From Hermatobates lingyangjiaoensis (lineage: Eukaryota; Arthropoda; Insecta; Hemiptera; Hermatobatidae): a stretch of 64,000 nt of DNA. The notes beneath the pieces are model-generated. The model was not told where the DNA came from, did no database searches, and saw nothing but the letters and a program-made list of their open reading frames with translations. Position 1 is the first letter of the stretch. Each line of letters opens with the position of its first letter. The stretch covers positions 341,501 to 405,500 of the forward strand of contig JAPFBL010000242.1 in the NCBI GenBank assembly GCA_026182355.1, given 5' to 3'. The position numbers and the translations under genes are program-made. Positions 22,658 to 33,537 of the stretch are shown piece after piece.

Positions 22658-22860
22658 CTATTAAAACCTATGCCTATTTCTATTTTGACACATTTTCGAA
22701 TTAATTTTTCAAATTTCAAAATGTAAGGAAATTTGAAAAATTAATTCGAAAATGTGTCAAAATAGAAATGGGCATAGGTTTTAGTAGAACATGTATCAAT
22801 GAAGGCCTGCTCCCCAAATATACGAACAAAATATATATATATATATATATACAGTATAAC
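22655..22860. repeat. Palindrome with (TA)n flanks, family J
   Basis: Inverted arms of about 65 bp (22655-22720 and 22731-22796) around a short centre. The right arm is followed by a tail with CTGCTCCCCAAATATACG. The same tail (TTGCTCCCCAAATTTAC) follows the palindrome at 46983-47063. I see no hammerhead core, only the same layout. Confidence 0.6.
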
Positions 22861-23880
22861 TTAGCATGAGTTTCTCATGCTGACATCGTTTTGTCATCAA
22901 AAGTTAATGGAAAATAACCATGTGGATATCAAAACATACCACAATATAATTAACATCCATAATAGTATTATACTATATTAATGATAAAAGATTTCAGAGT
23001 AATGTAATAATTTTAAAGAAATTTCCCTGAAGCAAGATAAATTTTGAATTACCCGCCCGTTGTCAATGTGAAATAATTTCCTAATATTTGATGGATATGA
23101 ATAACGTGATGGTTCAAGCAGCCTGTTTCAAAACAGACGCCTTCCTTAGCATATTAATGGTTTACGTGGCAAGCCATTTTTTGACCGGATTTTCTCTGAG
23201 CTTACATGAGAATTGAATCTCATCTCTCCGAGGCTAAAATAGCCATTAATTAAAAACAACATCTAATGACAAAAAAATTGTTTTTTTTTCTTTTTTTTGA
23301 CTTCAAAGAGTTTATCCAAAATTCACTTATATTTTTAGCAATACTTGTATAGCGTATAAGACAAAAAATAATATACATTATAAAAAAATTGATATACATG
23401 TTTTAAGCACCTGAGAAAGAACTCTTTCATGCAAAAACTCAAAACTGATAAGTGGAGTGAGTATGCAAACAGTATCACTTGAACAAACTTTTTTTCAAAA
23501 TAAATTTTAATATTAAACATATTGGAATTAGGATGAGTTCTAAAAGAGACATATTATATAACAAACATTCTGTAAAATAAAAAGCATTAAGAGAAAGTAT
23601 TTGAATGAACTCAGAAGGGGTTGTTGAATGGCTCAACATAATAGAACGGCTGTCTGGTGTTCCCGAAGACGCGCAATACTCTAAACATTTTCCATCACCT
23701 CTTTCACATTAATTGCACTAATGTATGTTTTTGTTCATTCTTGAGTAAACCATTACATAACAATAGATCAGTCAAATACAAAAGATGTTTTTTTTCTCTT
23801 ATTGTAGAACCAATTTCTTACAAATTAATAAGTTTTAGAAATAATTCACTTAACATTAATTATTTCTCTTCTAATAAACA
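22861..23880. other. Unassigned stretch
   Basis: No supported feature. Confidence 0.4.
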
Positions 23881-23894
23881 CAAACACGCACACA

Positions 23895-23992
<98 letters not shown>
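23881..23992. repeat. (CA)n(TA)n microsatellite
   Basis: A compound run, CA repeats to about 23945 then TA to 23991. A 124-residue open frame across it is an artefact. The (TA)n part abuts the left end of the PLE pair at 24000-24705. Confidence 0.9.
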
Positions 23993-23993
<1 letters not shown>

Positions 23994-24030
23994 AAAAATT
24001 TATCTTAATGAAACTAATTTGGAAACAATG

Positions 24031-24066
24031 ATCTAAGGCCTTTTGTCAACATATCGTCAGAGAGCA
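24031..24066 (-). ncRNA. Hammerhead-like motif at a PLE 3' end, family K
   Basis: Core CTGACGA (24060-24054 on the minus strand), a weak stem II, AAAA in place of GAAA, then self-complementary AGGCCT and T, with TCT/AGA of stem I. The same tail, with a better core, forms the palindrome at 48460-48690. It marks the 3' end of the minus-strand PLE relic to its right. Confidence 0.5.
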
Positions 24067-24127
24067 AGTGAACTAAAAAATAATAAATACTTGTTAACCT
24101 GGTTGATTGAGGTTTCTAGAATTATTG

Positions 24128-24334
24128 CTAACCCTGAATATGTTTAATGATGAAGAAGTCTTCATCTAATTTATAAAGTTCTAGGCTATTTTTCATTAAT
24201 TTGTTATAAAAGTTCTTTATGAGTGCACTTTCTACAATATTTCTTCTTTCCAAAAACACAAATATTAATTCATTTGCTTCATTCCAGTTAATCACATGAT
24301 TACTGATCTTATGTGCATGAGCAAAGCACTCTTT
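24128..24334 (-). pseudogene. PLE GIY-YIG distal fragment
   Basis: A 68-codon open frame starting ECFAHAHKISNHVINWNEAN and containing ERRNIVESALIKN. The histidine-rich stretch, then INW...AN, then R..VESALI is the distal half of the PLE GIY-YIG endonuclease, including its conserved glutamate region. It ends at a stop at 24128, with the family K tail downstream in the same orientation. The frame is cut abruptly at about 24335, where a plus-strand fragment of a related element begins. Confidence 0.75.
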
Positions 24335-24342
24335 TCATTTAA

Positions 24343-24705
24343 TTACAAATGTATCCAAAAAGATTAATCGACAATATCATGAAAAAGGTGAAACAATCCA
24401 TAATATTAAATGTTGAAGAACAGTTCACAAGATGGAATTCCATACAGTCCTTGTTTGAAAGGTAACCCTCATTTATGAAAACTTTGGACGTTTCTGTTGC
24501 CTTCAGTTATGATAGTAACTTGTTTAACAGGCTTGTCAATAATAAGCCAAGAAGAAAGGATTGTTGTGTATACAGAATATCATGGGCTGACTGCAAATTG
24601 TCTTACATTGGAAAGACGATCAAAGGTCTTCTTACAAGTATAAAGCAATTTCCATCTTCTGAAGAGAAGATGAAAATAGTGCCGTGTTGGACTCATTTCT
24701 TTTAA
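24343..24705 (+). pseudogene. PLE RT-thumb and GIY-YIG proximal fragment
   Basis: The frame begins MYPKRLIDNIMKK at 24349, matching the YPxxLI motif of the PLE RT C-terminal region. After an in-frame stop just before 24475 it continues to a GIY-YIG start: CVYRISWADCKLSYIGKT, with C-x-x-x-x-x-x-C spacing and an intact YIG. It then decays. It lies head-to-head with the minus-strand fragment ending at 24334, with almost no sequence between. Together they look like an inverted, doubly 5'-truncated PLE insertion. Confidence 0.72.
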
Positions 24706-25733
24706 TATTGTTTAATCTTTTTAATAGTCATCACGAATTTAAAATCTTAATTCTAGGACAATAAAACATGTCATTAGTAGTTAATATCTGTCATTTTCCC
24801 TACAGTATTACCATTTCAATATCGTAAATAGCTTAATAAAAATTTATTTCGAAATTATATATTTCTGATCAGAAGATTAGCAGCTTAATGTAGTCGTTTT
24901 GTTTGTCATTAAGTACTAAGAAATATATTAAAATCAATAATAAGTAAGAATTCAATATCCCAAAATTTATTGTTACTCAATTGCAATGTAGTTTTGTGTT
25001 GCACATCAAGAACTCTATTATTTGATAGGAACATTTGTTAATTGGTGCAACATGTAGATTTCCTATAACACTTTTGTTAGATAACCATCCAAAATATGCT
25101 GGAAAACAAACTAAAATATATAGTTAAGTTGTTTTTGCTCTTATAGATATAAGGAATAAATTTATGTTCCATATTATGTTTACTGTTTTAAACAACTTTA
25201 AATATAGTGTTTTAAATTTTCATAAGACAATATATTTTACTCTATTTACCCAGACAAACTATTTCCATGTATGCAAATTCAACATGTTGAGATATTTATT
25301 ATTAGTCCGAGTTCCGTTTAGAGTTTTTAGATTTGTTTTGAAATTTTTTGACATCACAAAGTTTTAAATAATTCATTTTTTACATTGTATTGTCTTTATT
25401 TACTTGTTGGGCAAGAATAAGTTATTTCCCCGATTTTGAAAATAAAAACATTTACTCTAATGCCTTTTGCTTCAAGTAGTTTTCATGGAAATTAATACCC
25501 TTTATTATCTTCTAAGGAACTTTTTTTTGGAGTAATTCGCTTAGGTATTCCTCAATCAGTGTGATAAGGATTAATCGTTTCTTAAGTAAAAATCTTTTAA
25601 ACACAATCTTAAGATAACGTTTTTTTCTTTTCGAGGCAGAACGCAGTTCATCAATTAATAATCTGACAAATCCAAGGTTTAGTCAGTTAAAACTACAAAA
25701 CATATAATCATAAACTAAAAATATGTTTATGAT

Positions 25734-25737
<4 letters not shown>
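24706..25737. other. Unassigned AT-rich stretch
   Basis: No supported feature. Confidence 0.4.
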
Positions 25738-25773
<36 letters not shown>

Positions 25774-25777
25774 ATAA

Positions 25778-25824
<47 letters not shown>

Positions 25825-26075
25825 CTATGTTTTGTTATTGGGCTAGATCAATAAAAGAAAATAAACTCCTTCCTAGGCCGACGTTTCGATGTATTTGTAC
25901 ATCATCTTCAGAGCTAAAATTAGAGTAAGAACTATAATACATCGAAACGTCAGCCTAGGAAGGAGTTTATTTTCTTTTATTGACCTATCCCTCTATATCA
26001 AAACATAGAATAGAATAGAAGAGGTCAAGAACAATTTTTGGAGATTATATATATATATATATATATATATATGCA
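25738..26075. mobile_element. Palindromic PLE-tail element, family D, in (TA)n
   Basis: Between (TA)n tracts (25738-25820 and 26047-26072), two opposed arms of about 60-70 bp share CTTCCTAGGC and AATAAAAGAAAATAAACTCC. The left arm carries a full hammerhead-like motif (25873-25917, minus). The right arm starts inside it (TACATCGAAACGTC, about 25939-25952), so the 5' truncation point differs between arms. Confidence 0.7.
25873..25917 (-). ncRNA. Hammerhead-ribozyme-like motif, family D
   Basis: Minus strand: core CTGAAGA (25911-25905), one extra T, a 6-bp stem II GATGTA/TACATC with a CAAA loop, GAAA, then self-complementary ACGT and C (25880) at the cleavage site, giving a GTC triplet. Stem I TAGCT can pair with GGCCTA if one base is bulged. 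All catalytic core bases are present. Confidence 0.55.
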
Positions 26076-26124
26076 ATTTAAATGAATTTTTTACGTACAA
26101 AAATTTCCAAAAATAAAAAAATAT

Positions 26125-26405
26125 AACATTGATATAGCTTCTCGAACACTGATATTTCACAGAAGTTCACAGAAGGGGTTCTTGCGTATCTTGGTCATAA
26201 ACATACAACTCCTGATTATATGCCGACGTTTTGCCAAAAGTTATTTGGTATTTTCAAGGCTAAAAAACAATTTATTAATGACATTATCTTGCTTTATTTA
26301 TGTCTTTAATAAATTGTTTTTTTAGCTTTGAAAATATCAAACAACTTTTGGCAAAACGTCGGCTTATAATCAGGAGCTGTATGTTTATGACCGAAATCCT
26401 CAAGA
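26125..26405. mobile_element. Palindromic PLE-tail element, family G
   Basis: Opposed arms share AGGAGTTGTATGTTTATGAC-type outer sequence, ACGTCGGC and CAACTTTTGGCAAAACG. The folds (26222-26260 minus, 26324-26363 plus) keep stem I GCC/GGC, a CCAAA/TTTGG stem II, self-complementary ACGT and C, but the core is TTGAAAA and GAAA is AAAA. So C3, G8 and G12 are all replaced while the skeleton remains. Confidence 0.6.
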
Positions 26406-27900
26406 ACCCCTTCTGCGAATAAAATATAACGTCTGTAATATTAATGCGTCTAAAAATTTTTCGATTAACATCCACCCACCAATAAAACACATTTATAAAT
26501 ACAGACACACACTCACAGGAACACATATAGTAAAATAATATACGTACTAAAAATAATCTATTAACTAAAAAACTGTAACAGCAATAAAGTTACATTGTTT
26601 TTTTACGACATCATTACATATTATGAACCACTTAATTGGATTTCACATATTCCTTAAAACTTTAGAGAACTCAAAAAGGCAGTTTCAACTTTCTTTCATA
26701 AATATAGCTTCTTTGGATGGCAAGTAAATATTTGATACATTCGCTTCAACTTCCTGCCGCATGGTCTCATATCACAATAAGAAATAACAGAAGTGGTAAA
26801 TTTATCAAGGTTTGCCTAATGAATTCTTTTAAGGAGTTAAATTTCGTTAGGGAATTGTTTTCTCATTTCTGATAAATCCATCATTTTAACTCCGTATATT
26901 CCATTAAATTCGTAAGCACTCTCCAAGAGCCACATTTCATTTTGACATACCTTCCTTTAGAATGTTTTCAGTCATTGTTCTATAATTTATTCATACTACT
27001 GAAGGTATCAAAAGGAAATGAAAGTTTTGACTCTGTTTTATACAGAAAAACCTGTACATAAATAAGTTTTACTAGAAAACTTATTACCCACTGAAGAATA
27101 GATAAACATTTTATGATCGCTTCTATATTCACAGAAAAACTCAAAAATCATATATTTTACCAAAAATCACCCTAAAAAGTTTAATGTAAATCTGCATTAC
27201 ATATTTTTAGTTGAAGGCGTATCCTTACCTAAATTTTTCTGATATAAAAGTTCAATATTTGCAAGCGTTATTTTATTAACAAAACATGTTTAGATACCAT
27301 ATAACATTCAACATAAAAATATTGTAGTATTTTGTACAGTTTATGCGTCAATATTTTTGTTTCCATTAAATTGCAATAGAGTTATATATCACTTAATATT
27401 TTCACAAAATATTAATTCCAAGTTTATATTTTTGTGATACTGTTATAAATGAGCCAAAATGCAAGAACTGTCATCAAATATAAAGTTTTTAGCATTTAAG
27501 AATTGTTATTTAGCAATAAAAGTTATTCACATTAAGAAAAGTTGGAAATTACGTAATAATTTCCAACTTTTGTACATAAAGAGGCTTTATCTATATAAAC
27601 AGCATAAAGTCTTATGAATTCATCTACCATCATTCGAATTTTGTTATAACAAAGCTGCCGAGAAGATTCATTTCGTACCATTATCCTATCGGATTTTATA
27701 GTGTTTTTTTTTTACACAAGAATGATCAAAAATACAGTTTGGCATCCAAAAAAAATGTATTTCTTTCCTTTAGTTTACGTTGTAAATATATTCCTTAATC
27801 TAAATCATACCAAAATTTTGGTTTCCCAAATTATAGAGGGAGATAGTTCAGATTATCATATTATTAAATAAAATCTCAAATAACTAAAACTTCTTATATT
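26406..27900. other. Unassigned AT-rich stretch
   Basis: No supported feature. Confidence 0.4.
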
Positions 27901-27904
27901 CTAA

Positions 27905-28014
27905 CATATATATATATATATATATTATAAGTCTTTATTTCCCGATGACGACGGATGTCGAAATATCGAAGTGGGTTCTGTAGCGTCTTTCTGTGTTCTT
28001 TTCTATGTGTTAAA

Positions 28015-28047
<33 letters not shown>
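27905..28047 (+). mobile_element. PLE tail fragment, family I, between two (TA)n tracts
   Basis: A single tail (about 27925-28017) between (TA)n runs, immediately left of the big PLE array. It contains a hammerhead-like motif at 27938-27971: TTTC/GAAG stem I, core CCGATGA (U4 replaced by C), extra C, GAC/GTC stem II with a GGAT loop, GAAA, ATAT and C. Similar but eroded tails lie at 47170-47215 and 63585-63628. Confidence 0.6.
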
Positions 28048-28049
<2 letters not shown>

Positions 28050-28437
28050 TGTGTTCTGTAATCGGGGTTCGGTCAATTTTCCAGGATAAAAAATCAAACT
28101 CTCGTTGCCAACGTTTCGGTTTTATTTAAAACCTTTTTCATAGGCCTACAAACAAAGGATAATAAGAAATCACATATCAACATCAAACATATACACAATA
28201 TGAAAATGGATTGTTACAACTCATGAATATTACAAGCAGAAATATTTCAGAGATACATAAAACAATATTACTTACAGAAGTAAGAATTTTTTTAACTAAG
28301 AAAATGAAATTTACATTATTTAAAGGAACAACAATGTTAGCCGGACAAAACCTTCGACTAGACTAATAAGATAACATTACAAATAACCTCAACACTGTTC
28401 ACTCAAGGGAACTAAATAAATCAAATTTCACTAAACC
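28048..28437 (-). mobile_element. 3' UTR and pLTR at the left end of the PLE array
   Basis: Downstream of the intact ORF (minus strand), this matches the inter-unit sequence at 31000-31358 and the mirrored sequence after each plus-strand ORF. It holds a hammerhead-like hairpin at 28103-28144. The left edge begins at GGTGTGTTCTGTAATCGG directly against (TA)n and lacks the outer ~65 nt found at the array's right end. Confidence 0.8.
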
Positions 28438-30900
28438 TCAGCACAACACTCCAGAATAAATATTACTTAAATTAGTAATATCACTTCTATGATTAATCGA
28501 ACTTAGATCCTTTTTAATATATAACATCTCAAGTGTCTTCCTTCTTTGTTCATCTTTTTCTTTTTCTATTATAGTTGTATCTTCAAAATCGAACGTGTGA
28601 CCTTCGTTTATTGCATGCCCAGCTAAGGCTGTTGCGTTACTTTTATTTGTTCTTATGGAATAATTATGTTGGTACAACCTTTCTTTGAGAAAACGACTAG
28701 TTTCACCATAGTAACACTTGTCACAGTCTTTACATTTGATGGCATAAATGAGGTTACTTTGTAACTCCTTCGGTATTTTTTCTTTTAAATTTGAAAATAA
28801 AGATTTATTTTTTCTTTTATTATAAAATGCCAGTGTAACTTCAGGTACGTTTCGTTTGAACACTTTTCTAATTGATTGTGATAAGCCCTCAACATAAGGA
28901 AATTTGAAATACTTCCTATTTATAACTTCCAGTTCAGCATGATCTTCATTTGAATGTGCTGGTTGCTGTCTTAAATATCTTAACCAATATCGTTCAACTA
29001 AGTTCTTCGGATAACAATTTTTCTGTAACAATAATTTCACCCTTTTCTTATTTTCATTTAAAAAACATGGACTACTTATTTCAATAACTTTTTTAACCAA
29101 ATTTTGGACGCAATTTAATTTTTGGTTTATAGCATGAGAAGAATGGTAGTTCAGGATTCTTGCAGCACTGGTAGGTTTTTTAAACCAATCCGTTAAGATA
29201 TTGCCATTTTCACCTCTTACAACTTTCACATCTAAGAATGGCAGATTTCCATCTTTCTCTACTTCACAAGTGAATTGTAGACGATTATGAAAAGAATTAA
29301 ATATATTTAATACATTCTCTTCTTCTCCCTTTTCAATAATTAAAAACAAATCGTCCACATATAATTTAATAAATTTCACCTTCGTACCTAATTTATTGAT
29401 ACTGTTTTCCAATAGTTCAATCATAACTATATTTGCGAGAACTGGTGAAATTGGTGATCCCATTGGTAATCCATATTTTTGTTTATAAATAGTACCATCA
29501 AAGGTGAAATACCTTGCTTCACATATAAGGTCCAGTATAGAAAGGAAAACCTTTTTCGACATTCCAACCTGTGAACTAATCTTATTCCACTGTTTATTTA
29601 CTAAATCAAATGCTAGATCTAAAGGTATATTAGTAAACAACGACTGAACATCTAGTGAAATCATAATTACGTCATCACTTAGTATTTGATTTGAAAGGGC
29701 TTGTTTGAATTCTAATGAATTTTTTACATTCAATTCATTCTTGTTAGTAATGTAACTAAGATATTTCTCTATATATTTAGACAGTTCATAAGTTGGACTT
29801 CCAATGAACGACACGATAGGACGGAGAGGAAAACCTGGCTTGTGTAGCTTCACTAAACCATATATTCTTGGTGCTATTCCATTGTAAGATTTTAATTTCG
29901 AAGCTTGACGTAGATCTATACATAGTGTCTTCTTCAGTTCATCAACTATCTTGTTTACTTTATTTCGTAATGTTGATGAAGGATCTCTTCTTGTAATTGA
30001 ATATGTTTCACTATCTTCTAAGAGAGTTTTCATTTTTTCTTTATACTCTTCTTTTTTGATTATCACAGTATTACCAGATTTGTCACTTTTACAAACCACA
30101 ATTTCTCTATGTTCTCTTAAAAACTTATAAGTTTTCTTATAGCAACTTTCTATACATGCATTTTGCCTTTTTAATCGATTTGAAAAATTATTTAATCGGT
30201 TTCCGTGGTTTGTAATTATATTTACACATTGGCTTCTAATTGTATCACTGTTCTCCATATTTAGGGATGAAAAAATCTTTTCTAAATCTCCTATAATATC
30301 AAATGTAGGAATATCTTCTTTTTTACCAACTTCAATTGCAAATTTTTCTCCTAATGAGAGTAAATGAAGACTATCCCTAGGAATTTCAACATTGGTTAAA
30401 TTAGTTACAGCCAAATCTCCAGAATAGTCAAAGAAACCTTTACCTTGTTTTAGATGAAGGTTATGCATCTTCTTTTGTAAATTATATTTACTTTTATTAA
30501 ATATAAACTCTTTAAGACTATTCATTGAAATAATATAGTTTTCCAAAATCATTTCTGGTAATTTACTTCGAGCAAATTCTAAACATCCACTAATAAGACT
30601 ATTTACACTGTTAATACGCCAGATGGTAACTTTAATTTCAATGTTCAAAACGCCTTGTTTAAAACGATTTAACACTTTTTCCATTTCTCTATGAAAAGGG
30701 CTATCACTCACTACTAAACCATGCACTGAATTAACATAATCACTAATATGTTTTGGAAACAAACAGGAACTTCGACATTTTAATAAGAAAATTCTTCTAC
30801 TTGATTGTTTAGCTAATTTCACAATGTAACTTCTCCACTTCTTCAAACATTCACTCACATCTTCTCCATATACTCTTCTTATATCCTCATAAAAACCCAT
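28438..30900 (-). CDS. Penelope-like reverse transcriptase with GIY-YIG endonuclease, intact
   Basis: An 820-residue single-ORF PLE protein that would copy the element RNA into DNA at a nick made by its own endonuclease. The RT domain is recognisable from about residue 265: DKSGNTV (~272), PRIYGLVKLHKPG (~341), SLDVQSLFTNIP with the first catalytic Asp (~416), YGLPMGSPISPVLAN (~475-488), YVDD (514-517) and LPFLDVKV (~555). The GIY-YIG domain starts near 717: LIYAI, Cys 723/726/729, YYGET (730-734), an arginine-rich helix, His 745, and GHAINEGH (761-768). The first ~260 residues have no motif I can name. The Met start follows stops in the leader and is shared by several copies. No frameshift is seen, so this is the only plausibly active copy. 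The clade within PLEs was not assigned. Confidence 0.93.
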   Translation of the reverse strand: MGFYEDIRRVYGEDVSECLKKWRSYIVKLAKQSSRRIFLLKCRSSCLFPKHISDYVNSVHGLVVSDSPFHREMEKVLNRFKQGVLNIEIKVTIWRINSVNSLISGCLEFARSKLPEMILENYIISMNSLKEFIFNKSKYNLQKKMHNLHLKQGKGFFDYSGDLAVTNLTNVEIPRDSLHLLSLGEKFAIEVGKKEDIPTFDIIGDLEKIFSSLNMENSDTIRSQCVNIITNHGNRLNNFSNRLKRQNACIESCYKKTYKFLREHREIVVCKSDKSGNTVIIKKEEYKEKMKTLLEDSETYSITRRDPSSTLRNKVNKIVDELKKTLCIDLRQASKLKSYNGIAPRIYGLVKLHKPGFPLRPIVSFIGSPTYELSKYIEKYLSYITNKNELNVKNSLEFKQALSNQILSDDVIMISLDVQSLFTNIPLDLAFDLVNKQWNKISSQVGMSKKVFLSILDLICEARYFTFDGTIYKQKYGLPMGSPISPVLANIVMIELLENSINKLGTKVKFIKLYVDDLFLIIEKGEEENVLNIFNSFHNRLQFTCEVEKDGNLPFLDVKVVRGENGNILTDWFKKPTSAARILNYHSSHAINQKLNCVQNLVKKVIEISSPCFLNENKKRVKLLLQKNCYPKNLVERYWLRYLRQQPAHSNEDHAELEVINRKYFKFPYVEGLSQSIRKVFKRNVPEVTLAFYNKRKNKSLFSNLKEKIPKELQSNLIYAIKCKDCDKCYYGETSRFLKERLYQHNYSIRTNKSNATALAGHAINEGHTFDFEDTTIIEKEKDEQRRKTLEMLYIKKDLSSINHRSDITNLSNIYSGVLC

Positions 30901-31358
30901 ATTTCTTCTTATATAAACCCAAATGTATATATAACAGATTCAATAATATATCGACCGTTTGATAGAATAGGTGTGTTCTGTAATCGGGGTTCGGTCAATT
31001 TTCCAGGATAAAAAATCAAACTCTCGTTGCCAACGTTTCGGTTTTATTTAAAACCTTTTTCATAGGCCTACAAACAAAGGATAATAAGAAATCACATATC
31101 AACATCAAACATATACACAATATGAAAATGGATTGTTACAACTCATGAATATTACAAGCAGAAATATTTCAGAGATACATAAAACAATATTACTTACAGA
31201 AGTAAGAATTTTTTAACTAAGAAAATGAAATTTACATTATTTAAAGGAACAACAATGTTAGCCGGACAAAACCTTCGACTAGACTAATAAGATAACATTA
31301 CAAATAACCTCAACACTGTTCACTCAAGGGAACTAAATAAATCAAATTTCACTAAACC
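30901..31358 (-). mobile_element. Leader/pLTR between minus-strand PLE units 1 and 2
   Basis: This is both the 5' leader of the intact unit and the 3' UTR of the next unit, so the two are joined head-to-tail without host DNA. The hammerhead-like hairpin lies at 31025-31066. Because PLE pLTRs arise from tandem copies, this junction is the direct evidence of tandem organisation here. Confidence 0.8.
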
Positions 31359-32627
31359 TCAGCACAACACTCCAGAATAAATATTACTTAAATTAGTAAT
31401 ATCACTTCTATGATTAATCGAACTTAGATCCTTTTTAATATATAACATCTCAAGTGTCTTCCTTCTTTGTTCATCTTTTTCTTTTTCTATTATAGTTGTA
31501 TCTTCAAAATCGAACGTGTGACCTTCGTTTATTGCATGCCCAGCTAAGGCTGTTGCGTTACTTTTATTTGTTCTTATGGAAAAATTATGTTGGTACAACC
31601 TTTCTTTGAGAAAACGACTAGTTTCACCATAGTAATACTTGTCACAGTCTTTACATTTGATGGCATAAATGAGGTTACTTTGTAACTCCTTCGGTATTTT
31701 TTCTTTTAAATTTGAAAATAAAGATTTATTTTTTCTTTTATTATAAAATGCCAGTGTAACTTCAGGTACGTTTCGTTTGAACACTTTTCTAATTGATTGT
31801 GATAAGCCCTCAACATAAGGAAATTTGAAATACTTCCTATTTATAACTTCCAGTTCAGCATGATCTTCATTTGAATGTGCTGGTTGCTGTCTTAAATATC
31901 TTAACCAATATCGTTCAACTAAGTTCTTCGGATAACAATTTTTCTGTAACAATAATTTCACCCTTTTCTTATTTCCATTTAAAAAACATGGACTACTTAT
32001 TTCAATAACTTTTTTAACCAAATTTTGGACGCAATTTAATTTTTGGTTTATAGCATGAGAAGAATGGTAGTTCAGGATTCTTGCAGCACTGGTAGGTTTT
32101 TTAAACCAATCCGTTAAGATATTGCCATTTTCACCTCTTACAACTTTCACATCTAAGAATAGCAGATTTCCATCTTTCTCTACTTCACAAGTGAATTGTA
32201 GACGATTATGAAAAGAATTAAATATATTTAATACATTTGTTTCTTCTCCCTTTTCAATAATTAAAAACAAATCGTCCACATATAATTTAATAAATTTCAC
32301 CTTCGTACCTAATTTATTGATACTGTTTTCCAATAGTTCAATCATAACTAATTTGCGAGAACTGGTGAAATTGGTGATCCATTGGTAATCCTTATTTTTG
32401 TTTATAAATAGTACCATCAAAGGTGAAATACATGCTTCAATATAAGGTCCAGTATAGAAAGGAAAACCTTTTTCGACATTCCAACCTGTGAACTAATCTT
32501 ATTCCACTGTTTATTTACTAAATCAAATGCTAGATCTAAAGGTATATTAGTAAACAACGACTGAACATCTAGTGAAACCATAATTACGTCATCACTTAGT
32601 ATTTGATTTGAAAAGGCTTGTTTGAAT
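31359..32627 (-). pseudogene. 5'-truncated PLE RT/GIY-YIG copy (unit 2)
   Basis: The C-terminal 353-codon frame (31359-32420) retains YVDD, the RT C-terminal region and the whole GIY-YIG domain, with several substitutions relative to unit 1 (for example DKYYYG instead of DKCYYG, losing one Cys). Upstream, small deletions around 32340-32450 break the GLPMGSP region. The copy is cut at about 32627, within the codons for EFKQALSN, where the array inverts. Confidence 0.85.
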
Positions 32628-32655
32628 TCTTAGAAAAGTTAGTTAGTTAGAAAAG
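32626..32655. other. Head-to-head junction in the PLE array
   Basis: The minus-strand unit ends at TTTGAATTCT and the plus-strand unit begins at GTTAGAAAAGTATTCAAACG. Between and across them, TTAGAAAAGT occurs twice (32630-32639 and 32646-32655) around AGTTAG, as if a short stretch was copied twice at the join. Confidence 0.75.
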
Positions 32656-33080
32656 TATTCAAACGAAACGTACCTGAAGTTACACTGGCATTTTATAATA
32701 AAAGAAAAAATAAATCTTTATTTTCAAATTTAAAAGAAAAAATACCGAAGGAGTTACAAAGTAACCTCATTTATGCCATTAAATGTAAAGACTGTGACAA
32801 GTGTTACTATGGTGAAACTAGTCGTTTTCTCAAAGAAAGGTTGTACCAACATAATTATTCCATAAGAACAAATAAAAGTAACGCAACAGCCTTAGCTGGG
32901 CATGCAATAAACGAAGGTCACACGTTCGATTTTGAAGATACAACTATAATAGAAAAAGAAAAAGATGAACAAAGAAGGAAGACACTTGAGATGTTATATA
33001 TTAAAAAGGATCTAAGTTCGATTAATCATAGAAGTGATATTACTAATTTAAGTAATATTTATTCTGGAGTGTTGTGCTGA
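32649..33080 (+). pseudogene. C-terminal PLE fragment (unit 3): GIY-YIG domain
   Basis: An open frame of 144 codons without a start, running from RKVFKRNVPEVTLAF through LIYAIKCKDCDKCYYGE to the normal C-terminus. The domain itself is undamaged and matches unit 1. It is a 5'-truncated insertion product, followed by a complete 3' UTR and pLTR (33081-33537). Confidence 0.85.
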
Positions 33081-33537
33081 GGTTTAGTGAAATTTGATTT
33101 ATTTAGTTCCCTTGAGTGAACAGTGTTGAGGTTATTTGTAATGTTATCTTATTAGTCTAGTCGAAGGTTTTGTCCGGCTAACATTGTTGTTCCTTTAAAT
33201 AATGTAAATTTCATTTTCTTAGTTAAAAAATTCTTACTTCTGTAAGTAATATTGTTTTATGTATCTCTGAAATATTTCTGCTTGTAATATTCATGAGTTG
33301 TAACAATCCATTTTCATATTGTGTATATGTTTGATGTTGATATGTGATTTCTTATTATCCTTTGTTTGTAGGCCTATGAAAAAGGTTTTAAATAAAACCG
33401 AAACGTTGGCAACGAGAGTTTGATTTTTTATCCTGGAAAATTGACCGAACCCCGATTAAGAACACACCTATTCTATCAAACGGTCGATATATTATTGAAT
33501 CTGTTATATATACATTTGGGTTTATATAAGAAGAAAT
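33081..33537 (+). mobile_element. 3' UTR/pLTR between units 3 and 4
   Basis: The plus-strand version of the inter-unit sequence. Hammerhead-like hairpin at 33373-33414: GCC/GGC stem I, a core of A-rich sequence (TATGAAAAA), GGTTTT/AAAACC stem II, GAAA, self-complementary ACGT and T. It then runs through CCCCGATTAAG and the CTATCAAACGGTCG phrase to the start of the next ORF. Confidence 0.8.

Noticed and set aside
23657..24031. 124-codon plus-strand open frame
   Set aside because: Its second half is His-Thr and Ile-Tyr repeats from (CA)n(TA)n, and the first half has no recognisable domain.
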